Shown: in pieces, positions 8,003 to 15,070 of the stretch | Numbering within the stretch: the stretch's first letter is position 1 | Layout of the letters: every line of letters starts with the position of its first letter | Assembly (NCBI GenBank): GCA_007130605.1 | Contig: SLSF01000161.1 | Location: 1-64,000 of the forward strand | Length of the DNA stretch: 64,000 bases | Source: Gemmatimonadota bacterium | GTDB taxonomy: Bacteria; Gemmatimonadota; Gemmatimonadetes; Longimicrobiales; Gaopeijiaceae | Direction: 5' to 3' | The notes under the pieces: generated by a model | What the model was told of the DNA's origin: nothing | What the model saw: only the letters and a program-made list of their open reading frames with translations | The model's database searches: none | Made by a program: the position numbers and the translations under genes

Positions 8003-8638
8003 ATGCTCACCAGAACCCCTCTGCGGCTCCTCTCGGCCCCCCTCGTGGGTGGGCTCGTGGTCGCCATGCTCCTCGCCGCCCCCGCTCCGGCGGAAGCCCA
8101 GATGGAGAACGACTTCTTCTCCGGAATGCAGACCGGCTTCGGATATGCCGGGGCCTTCCCCGATCTGCTCTTCGGTGGCGGAGTCTTCCACATTTTCCGC
8201 CCCGGTGGCTTTGGAGCGATGCTCGACTTCAAGATGAATCACGAGACGATGAAGGGGGACCGGGCCTTCACCGATGCCTTCACGGCGCGCGATGTGCCCG
8301 AGGAGCTGGGATTCGATTACGCCCTCACCGCCCGCTTCAACGAGTGGATGATCACCAATGTGGGGATCATGCGTCCCCTGACGGAGGACTTTGCGATCTT
8401 CGCCGGGGTCGCCGTCGCCTACATGGAGCGGATCGACGAGTACCAGATGTTCGGTGACGACGAAGAGGGGGGCGCCGGCGATGTGGTCATGGTGGTGAAC
8501 GAGGAAAATTCCCGCTGGACCAGCGGGTACTTCGGGGGCGCCTTCCTCCGCCTGGGCCAGAATGTGGTGGTTCGCTTCGGTTACGAGGAACGCCCGAGCC
8601 AGGTGGGCATCGGCGCGTACTGGGTGCTCTCCCGGTGA
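8003..8638 (+). CDS. Secreted outer-membrane beta-barrel-like protein of unknown role
   Basis: The 211-residue protein has a signal peptide ending in AEAQ (about residues 1-33), then alternating amphipathic strands rich in Gly and aromatic residues (GFGYAGAFPDLLFGGGVFHIF, YALTARFNEW, FAIFAGVAVAY, SGYFGGAFLRLG) and ends in a strand with a terminal basic residue. This fits a small outer-membrane barrel. The ATG at 8003 opens the signal peptide; upstream in-frame codons are not needed. The stop overlaps the next GTG (GTGA), so it is coupled to the cupin gene, although no functional link is obvious. Confidence 0.65.
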   Translation: MLTRTPLRLLSAPLVGGLVVAMLLAAPAPAEAQMENDFFSGMQTGFGYAGAFPDLLFGGGVFHIFRPGGFGAMLDFKMNHETMKGDRAFTDAFTARDVPEELGFDYALTARFNEWMITNVGIMRPLTEDFAIFAGVAVAYMERIDEYQMFGDDEEGGAGDVVMVVNEENSRWTSGYFGGAFLRLGQNVVVRFGYEERPSQVGIGAYWVLSR

Positions 8639-9087
8639 GTGACGGGGGTCGACTCTCGGTACCGGAGGACCGCCTGGGAGACGGGGGCCGCGAGCCGGTC
8701 CCCTCTCCCGCGCCCGCCCGCAGGGTGGAGAAGCCGTGGGGGTACGAGGTCATCTGGGCCCACACCGACCTCTACGTGGGGAAGTCGATCCATGTGCGGG
8801 CGGGGGAATCCCTCTCCCTCCAGTTCCACGAGGAGAAGGACGAGACCCTCTTCCTCCTCTCGGGACAGCTCCGGATGCGGGTGGGGCGGGGACTCGACGC
8901 CATGGAGGAGGTGGAGCTCCAGGAGGGAGAAGCGCTCCGCATCGAGCCGGGGCTCTACCACTGGATGGAGGCCGAGACCGACGTGGTGGTCCTGGAGGCG
9001 TCGACTCCCGAGCTGGATGATGTGATCCGCGTCCGGGACCGGTACGGGCGTGCTCCCGCTCCCGATGGAGGCGACGACGGCGGATGA
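8635..9087 (+). CDS. Cupin-domain protein, mannose-6-phosphate isomerase type II-like
   Basis: The 150-residue protein carries one cupin core: KPWGYEVIWAHTD, KSIHVRAGESLSLQFHEEKDETLFLLSG (metal-binding His-x5-Glu pattern) and EGEALRIEPGLYHWMEAETD (second His). The KPWG opening is typical of the phosphomannose isomerase/GDP-mannose pyrophosphorylase cupin branch, but no nucleotidyltransferase domain is present, so the substrate is unknown. It starts with a GTG overlapping the upstream stop and its own stop overlaps the ATG of folK-aroB (ATGA), so the three genes are probably one transcript. Confidence 0.78.
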   Translation: MSDGGRLSVPEDRLGDGGREPVPSPAPARRVEKPWGYEVIWAHTDLYVGKSIHVRAGESLSLQFHEEKDETLFLLSGQLRMRVGRGLDAMEEVELQEGEALRIEPGLYHWMEAETDVVVLEASTPELDDVIRVRDRYGRAPAPDGGDDGG

Positions 9088-10724
9088 CCTCCACGCACGG
9101 CGTCGTCCTTGCCGCCGGATCGAATCTGGGAGATCGGAAGGCGGAGCTGGCGGCGGCCATCGACGCCCTCGAGGAATTCGTCGAGATCGAGGCGATCTCC
9201 GAAGTCGTGGAGTCGGCGCCGGAGGGAGGCGCGCCCCAGGGGGACTACCTGAACCTGGTTCTCGCCGGTCGGACGGCCCTCGCCCCGGACGCTCTCCTGG
9301 GGCGAATGCTCGAGATCGAGCGGGCACGGGGACGGGTGCGAGGAGAGGTGCGGGGCGAGTCGCGGACCCTCGACCTGGACCTGATCCTTCATGGTGACCG
9401 GCTCCTGGACCGTCCGGAACTCACCCTGCCGCACCCCCGCTGGGCCACCCGCTCCTTCGTGGCGCGGCCCCTCCTCTCCATCCTCCCGGGGGGAGAGGAT
9501 CCCGCCAGTGGGTCGGCTCTTGCCGACCGGGTTCCGGACGACGTCCTGGCCGATCCCGGGCTTCGATCGAAGGGGTGGATCGACCACCCGGCCAGTGGCA
9601 GTGTCCTCGTTCGCACCGGGAGCGGAGACCGGTATCCGGTCATCGTCCGGCGGGGTGCCCTCGACGACCTCCCCGGGTGGCTCGACCGTCGCCTTCCCGG
9701 GCGGGCGCACCTGGCCCTCATCGCCGACGACCAGGTCTTCGGCCATCACGGAGAGCGGGTGCGGTCACTCCTGGAGCGGGAGGGGCGGGCGGTGTCGGTC
9801 CATCCCTTTCCCCACGGCGAATCCCACAAGAATCGGGAGGAGTGGGCCCGCCTCACCGATGCCCTCCTGGGAGAGGGCGTGGCCCGGGACGGCGCGGTGG
9901 TGGCGCTGGGAGGCGGGGTCACCGGGGACCTCGCCGGCTTCGTGGCGGCCACCTACATGCGTGGGATTCCGGTGGTGCAGATCCCCACCTCGCTGGTGGC
10001 CATGATCGACGCCTCGGTCGGTGGGAAGACCGGGGTGGATGTGCCGGCGGGAAAGAATCTCGCCGGAGCCTTCCACCCTCCGGCCTTCGTTCTTGCCGAT
10101 CCGGATCTCACCGGGACCCTCCCCCGCCGGGAGCGGGCGCAGGGGCTCGTGGAGGCCCTGAAGCATGGGGCGATCCTCGACAGCGCCTACTTCGAGGCCC
10201 TCCTGGCCGATGCCGGGGCGCTCCTCGACGGCGATCCCGGGGCGACCGAGGGTGCGGTTCGACGTTCGGTGGAGATCAAGGCCGGGGTGGTGAGCCGCGA
10301 CGAGCGGGAGGGAGGACTCCGGCAGGTCCTCAACTTCGGCCACACCCTGGGCCACGCCCTGGAGGCGGACTCCCACTACCGGATGCCCCATGGAACCGCG
10401 GTGGCCCGGGGGATGGTGCTGGAGGCGCGGCTGGGCGAGCGCCTGGGGGTCACCGAGGCGGGAAGCGCCCACCGGATCGCCGAAGGGGTTCGAGCCCTCG
10501 AGATCGATCCGGACACCCCTCCCGTCGATGGCGCGACCCTCGAGCGGCTCCTGGGCCTCATGCGTCGCGACAAGAAGGTGCGCGGGGGCGAGATCCGCAC
10601 CGTCCTCCTCTCGGAGGTGGGCCAGGCGAGCCCGGAGGACGGATGGAGCCGGGCGGTCCCCGAGACCACCCTCCGCTCCCTTCTCCAGGAGGAAACGGCG
10701 GCACCAAGGGGTGAGCGGGTTTGA
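9084..10724 (+). CDS. folK-aroB: Fusion of HPPK (FolK) and 3-dehydroquinate synthase (AroB)
   Basis: One 546-residue reading frame holds two enzymes. Residues 5-160 are HPPK, which pyrophosphorylates 6-hydroxymethyl-dihydropterin: LAAGSNLGDR (9-18), RGESRTLDLDLILHGD (90-105, Mg/ATP site) and LTLPHPR. Residues about 172-540 are dehydroquinate synthase, the second step of the shikimate pathway: GGGVTGDLAGF (276-286), VGGKTGVD, KNLAGAFHPP, and the zinc ligands Glu357 (VEALKHG), His420 (NFGHTLGHALE) and His436 (PHGTA), spaced as in known AroB. All catalytic motifs of both halves look intact, and no stop or frameshift separates them. Both pathways feed folate through chorismate and p-aminobenzoate. 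The ATG overlaps the cupin stop. Confidence 0.93.
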   Translation: MTSTHGVVLAAGSNLGDRKAELAAAIDALEEFVEIEAISEVVESAPEGGAPQGDYLNLVLAGRTALAPDALLGRMLEIERARGRVRGEVRGESRTLDLDLILHGDRLLDRPELTLPHPRWATRSFVARPLLSILPGGEDPASGSALADRVPDDVLADPGLRSKGWIDHPASGSVLVRTGSGDRYPVIVRRGALDDLPGWLDRRLPGRAHLALIADDQVFGHHGERVRSLLEREGRAVSVHPFPHGESHKNREEWARLTDALLGEGVARDGAVVALGGGVTGDLAGFVAATYMRGIPVVQIPTSLVAMIDASVGGKTGVDVPAGKNLAGAFHPPAFVLADPDLTGTLPRRERAQGLVEALKHGAILDSAYFEALLADAGALLDGDPGATEGAVRRSVEIKAGVVSRDEREGGLRQVLNFGHTLGHALEADSHYRMPHGTAVARGMVLEARLGERLGVTEAGSAHRIAEGVRALEIDPDTPPVDGATLERLLGLMRRDKKVRGGEIRTVLLSEVGQASPEDGWSRAVPETTLRSLLQEETAAPRGERV

Positions 10725-10749
10725 CCTTATCCCCCTGCCTTTCTATCCT
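10721..10749 (+). promoter_or_regulatory. Candidate sigma70-type promoter of the acyl-CoA ligase gene
   Basis: TTGACC (10721-10726), a 17-bp spacer and TATCCT (10744-10749) lie 73 bases before the ligase ATG. The -35 hexamer overlaps the TGA stop of folK-aroB (10722-10724). The match is by eye; there are no transcription data. Confidence 0.5.
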
Positions 10750-10821
10750 TCCGGCGCTCCTCAACACACCGGCCCGAACACCGCGGTGAGGTCCGTCCAC
10801 CCATCGACCGAGGGAGGTCAC

Positions 10822-12420
10822 ATGGCGCTCATGGAGCGCTCTGCGGGGCTTTCCGTCTCTCAGGTACTGGCGCTTTCCGCCGCCGATTCCCCCCAACGGG
10901 ACTTCCTCGTTGCCGGGGGTGAGGGACACTCGTATACCCGGATCCGCGAGGAGTCCGACGCTCTCGCCGCCTCCCTGGCGAATCTCGGCATCGAGGCGGG
11001 GGACCGGATGGCGATCCTCCTTCCCGGCTGCCAGGAGTTCGTCGTCGCCCTCTTCGCCCTGGCGCGCCTCGGGGTGGTGGCGGTGCCCATCAACCCCAGG
11101 CTCGCCGAGTCCGAGATCCGCTACCTCCTCCGCCACTCCCAGGCGGTGGGCGCCGTCACGGTGGAGCGCTTCCATGGGGTCGACTACCTGGAGGTCTTCG
11201 AGGAGCTCCTTCCCCGCCTCCCCGAACTCCAGTACCTGGTCACCGTGGGTGAGGAGGACCTCTGGTACGACGACCGGATCTTCCAGTTCGAGGACCTGGT
11301 CTCCGCGGGACGGGGGCGGGAGCTTCCCGAGGTGGCCATCGACCCCGGCGAGTCGATCCTGGCCATCCTCTACACCTCGGGTACGACGGGAAAGCCCAAG
11401 GGGGTGGAGCTGACCCACCGGAACCTGATCCACGCCGCCGCGGCCACCGCCGACGGCATCGGACTGGAGCGGACGGACCGGGTCTTCGGGGTCACCGCCC
11501 TCTTCCATGTCTTCGGAATCGGGCCGGGGATCCTGGGGTGCGCCCTCACCGGGAGCACCCTGATCCTCCAGGAGGAGTTCGAGGCCGAGGAGGCCCTCGA
11601 CCTCATCGCGGAGCATCGGGCCACGGTGCACTACGGCGTGCCCACCGTCTTTGCCGAGGAGCTACGGGTGCAGCGGCGTGCGCCCCGGGACCTCTCTTCC
11701 CTTCGGGTCGGGCTGGTAGCCGGTGCTCCCATGCCGGAGGAGCTGGCCCGCGAGGTGGTGGAGACCCTCTGTCCCGAACTCCTGGTGGCGTACTCCCTCA
11801 CCGAGACCGCCTCGGTCCTGGCCCTGACCCGGGCCGGCGATCCCAGGGAGAAGCGCCGACTCACCGCCGGTCGGCCGGTTCGGGGGATGGAGGCGCGGGT
11901 GCTGGAGTCCGATGGGACCGTCCTCCCGGTGGAGAGCCTGGGAGAGATCGCCGCCCGGGGGCCCCAGGTGATGAAGGGTTACTACCGGCAGCCGGGCGAG
12001 ACGGCCCGGGCCTTCGACGCCGATGGCTTTTTCCGCACGGGTGACCTGGGGATCGTCGACGAGGAGGGATTCGTCCATTTGGTGGGACGCCGCAAAGAGG
12101 TTATCATTCGAGGCGGTTACAATGTCTATCCCAGAGAAGTGGAAGATCGCATCCATGCCCACCCGGCGGTTCGTGAGGCTGCGGTGGTCGGGGTGAAGGA
12201 CGCCGTTCTGGGCGAGGCCATCTGTGCTGCAGTGATCCCCGTCGAGGGGGCCATCGTGACGGATTCCGAGATTCGGGACTGGTGTGGAGAAATCCTCGCC
12301 GAGTACAAGGTCCCGGATCGGGTCCATTTCATGGAGGCCTTCCCCATGACCGGGACAGGAAAAATTCGAAGGGTCGAACTGGTCCGGCTGTTGGAGTCGG
12401 AAGACACGACCCGGGAGTGA
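10822..12420 (+). CDS. Class I acyl-CoA synthetase (long-chain fatty acid--CoA ligase family)
   Basis: The 532-residue enzyme activates a carboxylic acid through an acyl-adenylate and loads it on CoA. It shows the P-loop [18 protein letters not shown] (about 190-207), YSLTETASV, FFRTGDLG, the hinge GRRKEVIIRGGYNVYPREVE and the C-terminal catalytic lysine in MTGTGKIRR. No signal peptide is present, so it acts in the cytosol or at the membrane. The ATG at 10822 has GGGAGG about six bases upstream; the open frame extends into folK-aroB but without family similarity. Chain length specificity cannot be predicted. The position next to etfBA further downstream would fit fatty-acid use, which is inference. 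Confidence 0.88.
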   Translation: MALMERSAGLSVSQVLALSAADSPQRDFLVAGGEGHSYTRIREESDALAASLANLGIEAGDRMAILLPGCQEFVVALFALARLGVVAVPINPRLAESEIRYLLRHSQAVGAVTVERFHGVDYLEVFEELLPRLPELQYLVTVGEEDLWYDDRIFQFEDLVSAGRGRELPEVAIDPGESILAILYTSGTTGKPKGVELTHRNLIHAAAATADGIGLERTDRVFGVTALFHVFGIGPGILGCALTGSTLILQEEFEAEEALDLIAEHRATVHYGVPTVFAEELRVQRRAPRDLSSLRVGLVAGAPMPEELAREVVETLCPELLVAYSLTETASVLALTRAGDPREKRRLTAGRPVRGMEARVLESDGTVLPVESLGEIAARGPQVMKGYYRQPGETARAFDADGFFRTGDLGIVDEEGFVHLVGRRKEVIIRGGYNVYPREVEDRIHAHPAVREAAVVGVKDAVLGEAICAAVIPVEGAIVTDSEIRDWCGEILAEYKVPDRVHFMEAFPMTGTGKIRRVELVRLLESEDTTRE

Positions 12421-12442
12421 TGGGTTCGGAGGCTTCCCATGA

Positions 12443-12492
12443 CCCTCCCCTCGGCGCTGCGCCGGTTCTTTTTGGCCGGGCGAAGCGAGGGG
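12443..12492. repeat. Nested inverted repeat between the ligase and NYN genes
   Basis: CCCCTCG (12447-12453) pairs with CGAGGGG (12486-12492), and the enclosed bases contain a smaller GGCGC/GCGCC-type pairing and a CCGG...CCGG pair flanking a TTCTTTTTGG tract. It lies just after the ligase stop and could be a terminator with its U-tract in the loop or a leader structure of the NYN gene. Nothing else is recognised in the 133-base gap. Confidence 0.35.
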
Positions 12493-12553
12493 GGCGGGAG
12501 GGGAGGTTTCGCGGCCACGCATCCCTCCGGTTGCGAATCTCAATCAGGAAAAC

Positions 12554-14326
12554 ATGAATATCCCGTACATCCGTGCGCCCCACAGTGAGGGCGCGCCCAA
12601 CGCTTCCGTTCAGTCGGCAGCGCCCAACGCCGCACTCCTCATCGACTTCGACAATGTCACCATGGGGATGCGCAGCGACCTCTCGAAGGAACTCAAGAAC
12701 CTCCTCCAGTCCGACATCATCAAGGGGAAGGTCACCGTACAGCGGGCATACGCCGATTGGCGCCGCTACCCCCAGTACATCGTTCCGCTCTCCGAGGCCT
12801 CCATCGACCTGATCTTCGCGCCGGCCTACGGCTCGTCGAAGAAGAACGCCACCGATATCCGGATGGCCATCGATGGGATGGAGCTCGTCTTCATCCGGCC
12901 CGAGATCGGGACCTACATCCTCCTCACCGGGGACTCCGACTTCTCCTCTCTCGTGCTCAAGTTGAAGGAGTACGGCAAGTACGTCATCGGCGTCGGGATC
13001 CAGGAGTCGTCGTCGGACATCCTCGTCCAGAACTGCGACGAGTACTACTCCTACACCTCCCTCACCGGGCTCCGGAAGTCGGGGTCGGGGGGAGACCGCA
13101 CCGGGCTCGACCCCTGGGTCCTGGCCGAGAAGGCGGTGGAGCAGATGAAGCGCCGGAAGGACGTCATGCGCTCCGACCGGCTCAAGCAGGTCATGCTCGA
13201 GCTCGACTCCTCCTTCGACGAGAAGAGCCTCGGCTTCAGCAAGTTCTCCCGCTTCCTCACCGAGGCGGCCCAGAAGGGCGTGCTGAAGCTCAAGAAGATG
13301 GAGAACGGCCAGTACGAGATCGCCACGCCCTCCGGCTCTTCCTCGCGGGCAGGGAGCCCGGAGCGGGAAGCGCCGAGCCGGTCCCGGAGTCGGGAGAGCC
13401 GGTCCCCGAGGAGCGACTCCAGGAGGAGCGATTCCCGGCGCTCGGAGCGGCCCTCCCGCGACGACACGCCCGCCCCGAGCACCTCCGCCGATCCCGCCGA
13501 CCTCAAGGATGGCTACGAACTCCTGGTCGAGGCCATCGGCGACCTCCTGGCGGACCACGATGGCGATGCGGTGCGCGACTCCGATGTGAAGCGCCGGATG
13601 CTCGCGCTCCGGGAGTCCTGGGATGAGGCCGAGCTCGGCTTCCCCAAGTTCTCGCGCTTCCTGCAGCAGGCCCATGACCAGGAGATCATCGACCTGAGAA
13701 AGGGGCCCAACGGGAATTACGAGGTGGCCCTCGGGGCCAAGTCCCCCGGGTCGGCTCCCGAAGAGGTCTCGAAGAAGGGGGACGCTCCGGCGGCGCGCCC
13801 GGCCACCCGGACCCCGGAACCGTCGACGCCTCCCCGCGAGGAGAAGAGCGCTCCCCGGCTCCGGCCCCGCACCTCGGTGCGTCGGCGCGGTGATTCGGAC
13901 GAGCCGCCGCCCCTCTTCGAGGGTCAGGCCGTGGGGGGATCGACCCGCTCCGCTCCCACGAAGCAGGCTCCCTCGACTCCGGCCCCCACTCCCTCCGGCG
14001 ACGACGGGGCCCTCGACCTGGCCGACCTGGGACTTCCCACCGACCGGGACAGCGCCATCAAGTACCTGGCGAATTCGTACAAGGGTGTCGGCAAGAAGAC
14101 CGCCGAGACCCTGGTGGACGAACTGGGGGACGACCTCTTTCCCACCCTGCATTCCGACCCGGACCGGGTTCGGAAGATTCTCCCCCCCTCGCGGGCCGAC
14201 AAGGTCCTGGAACAGTGGGAGGCGGACCATGAGCGCCGGCAGGAGTCCGGGGGCGATGGACGCGCCTCGAAGGGCGGCGGTCGGCGGCGCGGTGGACGCC
14301 GGACCCGCTCCCGCTCCTCGCGCTGA
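12554..14326 (+). CDS. NYN (LabA/DUF88, PIN-like) nuclease-fold protein with two OST-HTH/LOTUS domains and a C-terminal HhH
   Basis: The 590-residue protein is a predicted RNA-binding or RNA-processing factor. Residues about 25-175 are a NYN domain with the acidic residues of the family: LIDFDN (30-34), TDIRMAIDGMEL and LTGDSDF. Two LOTUS-type winged helices follow (about 185-257 and 315-393), each with the pattern LGFSKFSRFL / LGFPKFSRFL and a final NGxYEV strand. They are separated by a Ser-Arg-rich linker (about 260-305). A helix-hairpin-helix region (GVGKKTAETLVDELGDD, about 510-530) and a Gly/Arg/Ser-rich basic tail complete it. AGGA precedes the ATG. The arrangement recalls eukaryotic MARF1-like proteins; the substrate is unknown. 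Confidence 0.85.
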   Translation: MNIPYIRAPHSEGAPNASVQSAAPNAALLIDFDNVTMGMRSDLSKELKNLLQSDIIKGKVTVQRAYADWRRYPQYIVPLSEASIDLIFAPAYGSSKKNATDIRMAIDGMELVFIRPEIGTYILLTGDSDFSSLVLKLKEYGKYVIGVGIQESSSDILVQNCDEYYSYTSLTGLRKSGSGGDRTGLDPWVLAEKAVEQMKRRKDVMRSDRLKQVMLELDSSFDEKSLGFSKFSRFLTEAAQKGVLKLKKMENGQYEIATPSGSSSRAGSPEREAPSRSRSRESRSPRSDSRRSDSRRSERPSRDDTPAPSTSADPADLKDGYELLVEAIGDLLADHDGDAVRDSDVKRRMLALRESWDEAELGFPKFSRFLQQAHDQEIIDLRKGPNGNYEVALGAKSPGSAPEEVSKKGDAPAARPATRTPEPSTPPREEKSAPRLRPRTSVRRRGDSDEPPPLFEGQAVGGSTRSAPTKQAPSTPAPTPSGDDGALDLADLGLPTDRDSAIKYLANSYKGVGKKTAETLVDELGDDLFPTLHSDPDRVRKILPPSRADKVLEQWEADHERRQESGGDGRASKGGGRRRGGRRTRSRSSR

Positions 14327-14332
14327 GGGCCG

Positions 14333-15070
14333 ATGGGTCGGTCTTCTGCCCGTGAAGTGGACGTCACGCCCCCCAGGTCGGGGGCGTGGCGTTCGTCATT
14401 TGGGGGGGGGCCGTCCAGGGAATGGTTTCGGCGCCCGGTGCCCGAGGTGGCCCGAGCCCTTCTCGGGCAGCGCGTGGTGTCGGAGGTGGAGGGGACCCGC
14501 ACCTCCGGACGGATCATCGAGACCGAGGCCTACCTGGGCGAGGAGGACCCGGCATCCCACGCCGCGGTCCGGGCCGGCCGGACCCACCGGAACGCCTCCA
14601 TGTTCGAAGCGGGCGGTCATGCCTACCTCTACTTCACCTACGGGATGCACTGGTGCCTGAATGTGGTCACCGGGGCCCGGGGCGAGGCGGGGGCCGTCCT
14701 CGTGCGTGCGCTCGAGCCGGTGGAGGGCCTCGAGGCAATGCAACGACGCCGGGAGGGACGCGCGCCGCTCACGGCCGGCCCGGCCCGCCTCTGCCAGGCC
14801 CTGGGCCTGGACGGGTCCCTCGACGGCCATCGCCTCGACCGATCCCCCCTCCGGATCGAGTTCGACCGGGCGGTGTCGGACGGCGAAGTGGGGGTCTCGG
14901 TCCGCATCGGGATCCGGAAGGCGACCGAGTGGCCCCTCCGCTGGTTCGTGCGGGGCCATCCCGATCTCTCCCGGCACGGACTCCCCGAGGGTTCCGCCGA
15001 AGCGATGCCTCCTTCGGTCCGTGACGCCCTCCCCACCCTTCCCCGAACCCCGGAGGACCGCCCCGAATGA
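14333..15070 (+). CDS. mpg: 3-methyladenine DNA glycosylase (AAG/MPG family)
   Basis: The enzyme removes alkylated purines to start base-excision repair. The 245-residue product has the family core: WFRRPVPEVARALLGQRVV, GRIIETEAYLGEEDPASHA (catalytic Glu in ETEAY), NASMFEAGGHAYLYFTYGMHWCLNVV, GAVLVRALEP and GPARLCQALGLDG. The ATG at 14333 with GAGGG seven bases before it is used; a GTG at 14357 is possible. The first 30 codons are not family-like and hold a strong hairpin (14365-14388) and a run of nine Gs (14402-14410). The stop overlaps the antiporter ATG (ATGA). Confidence 0.9.
   Translation: MGRSSAREVDVTPPRSGAWRSSFGGGPSREWFRRPVPEVARALLGQRVVSEVEGTRTSGRIIETEAYLGEEDPASHAAVRAGRTHRNASMFEAGGHAYLYFTYGMHWCLNVVTGARGEAGAVLVRALEPVEGLEAMQRRREGRAPLTAGPARLCQALGLDGSLDGHRLDRSPLRIEFDRAVSDGEVGVSVRIGIRKATEWPLRWFVRGHPDLSRHGLPEGSAEAMPPSVRDALPTLPRTPEDRPE
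14365..14388 (+). repeat. Perfect 9-bp hairpin in the 5' coding region of mpg
   Basis: CACGCCCCC (14365-14373) pairs exactly with GGGGGCGTG (14380-14388) around a six-base loop. It falls in codons 11-19 of mpg and 40 bases after the NYN stop, so it could terminate NYN transcription or mask mpg translation. There is no U-tract worth the name; ATTT follows ten bases later. Confidence 0.55.
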
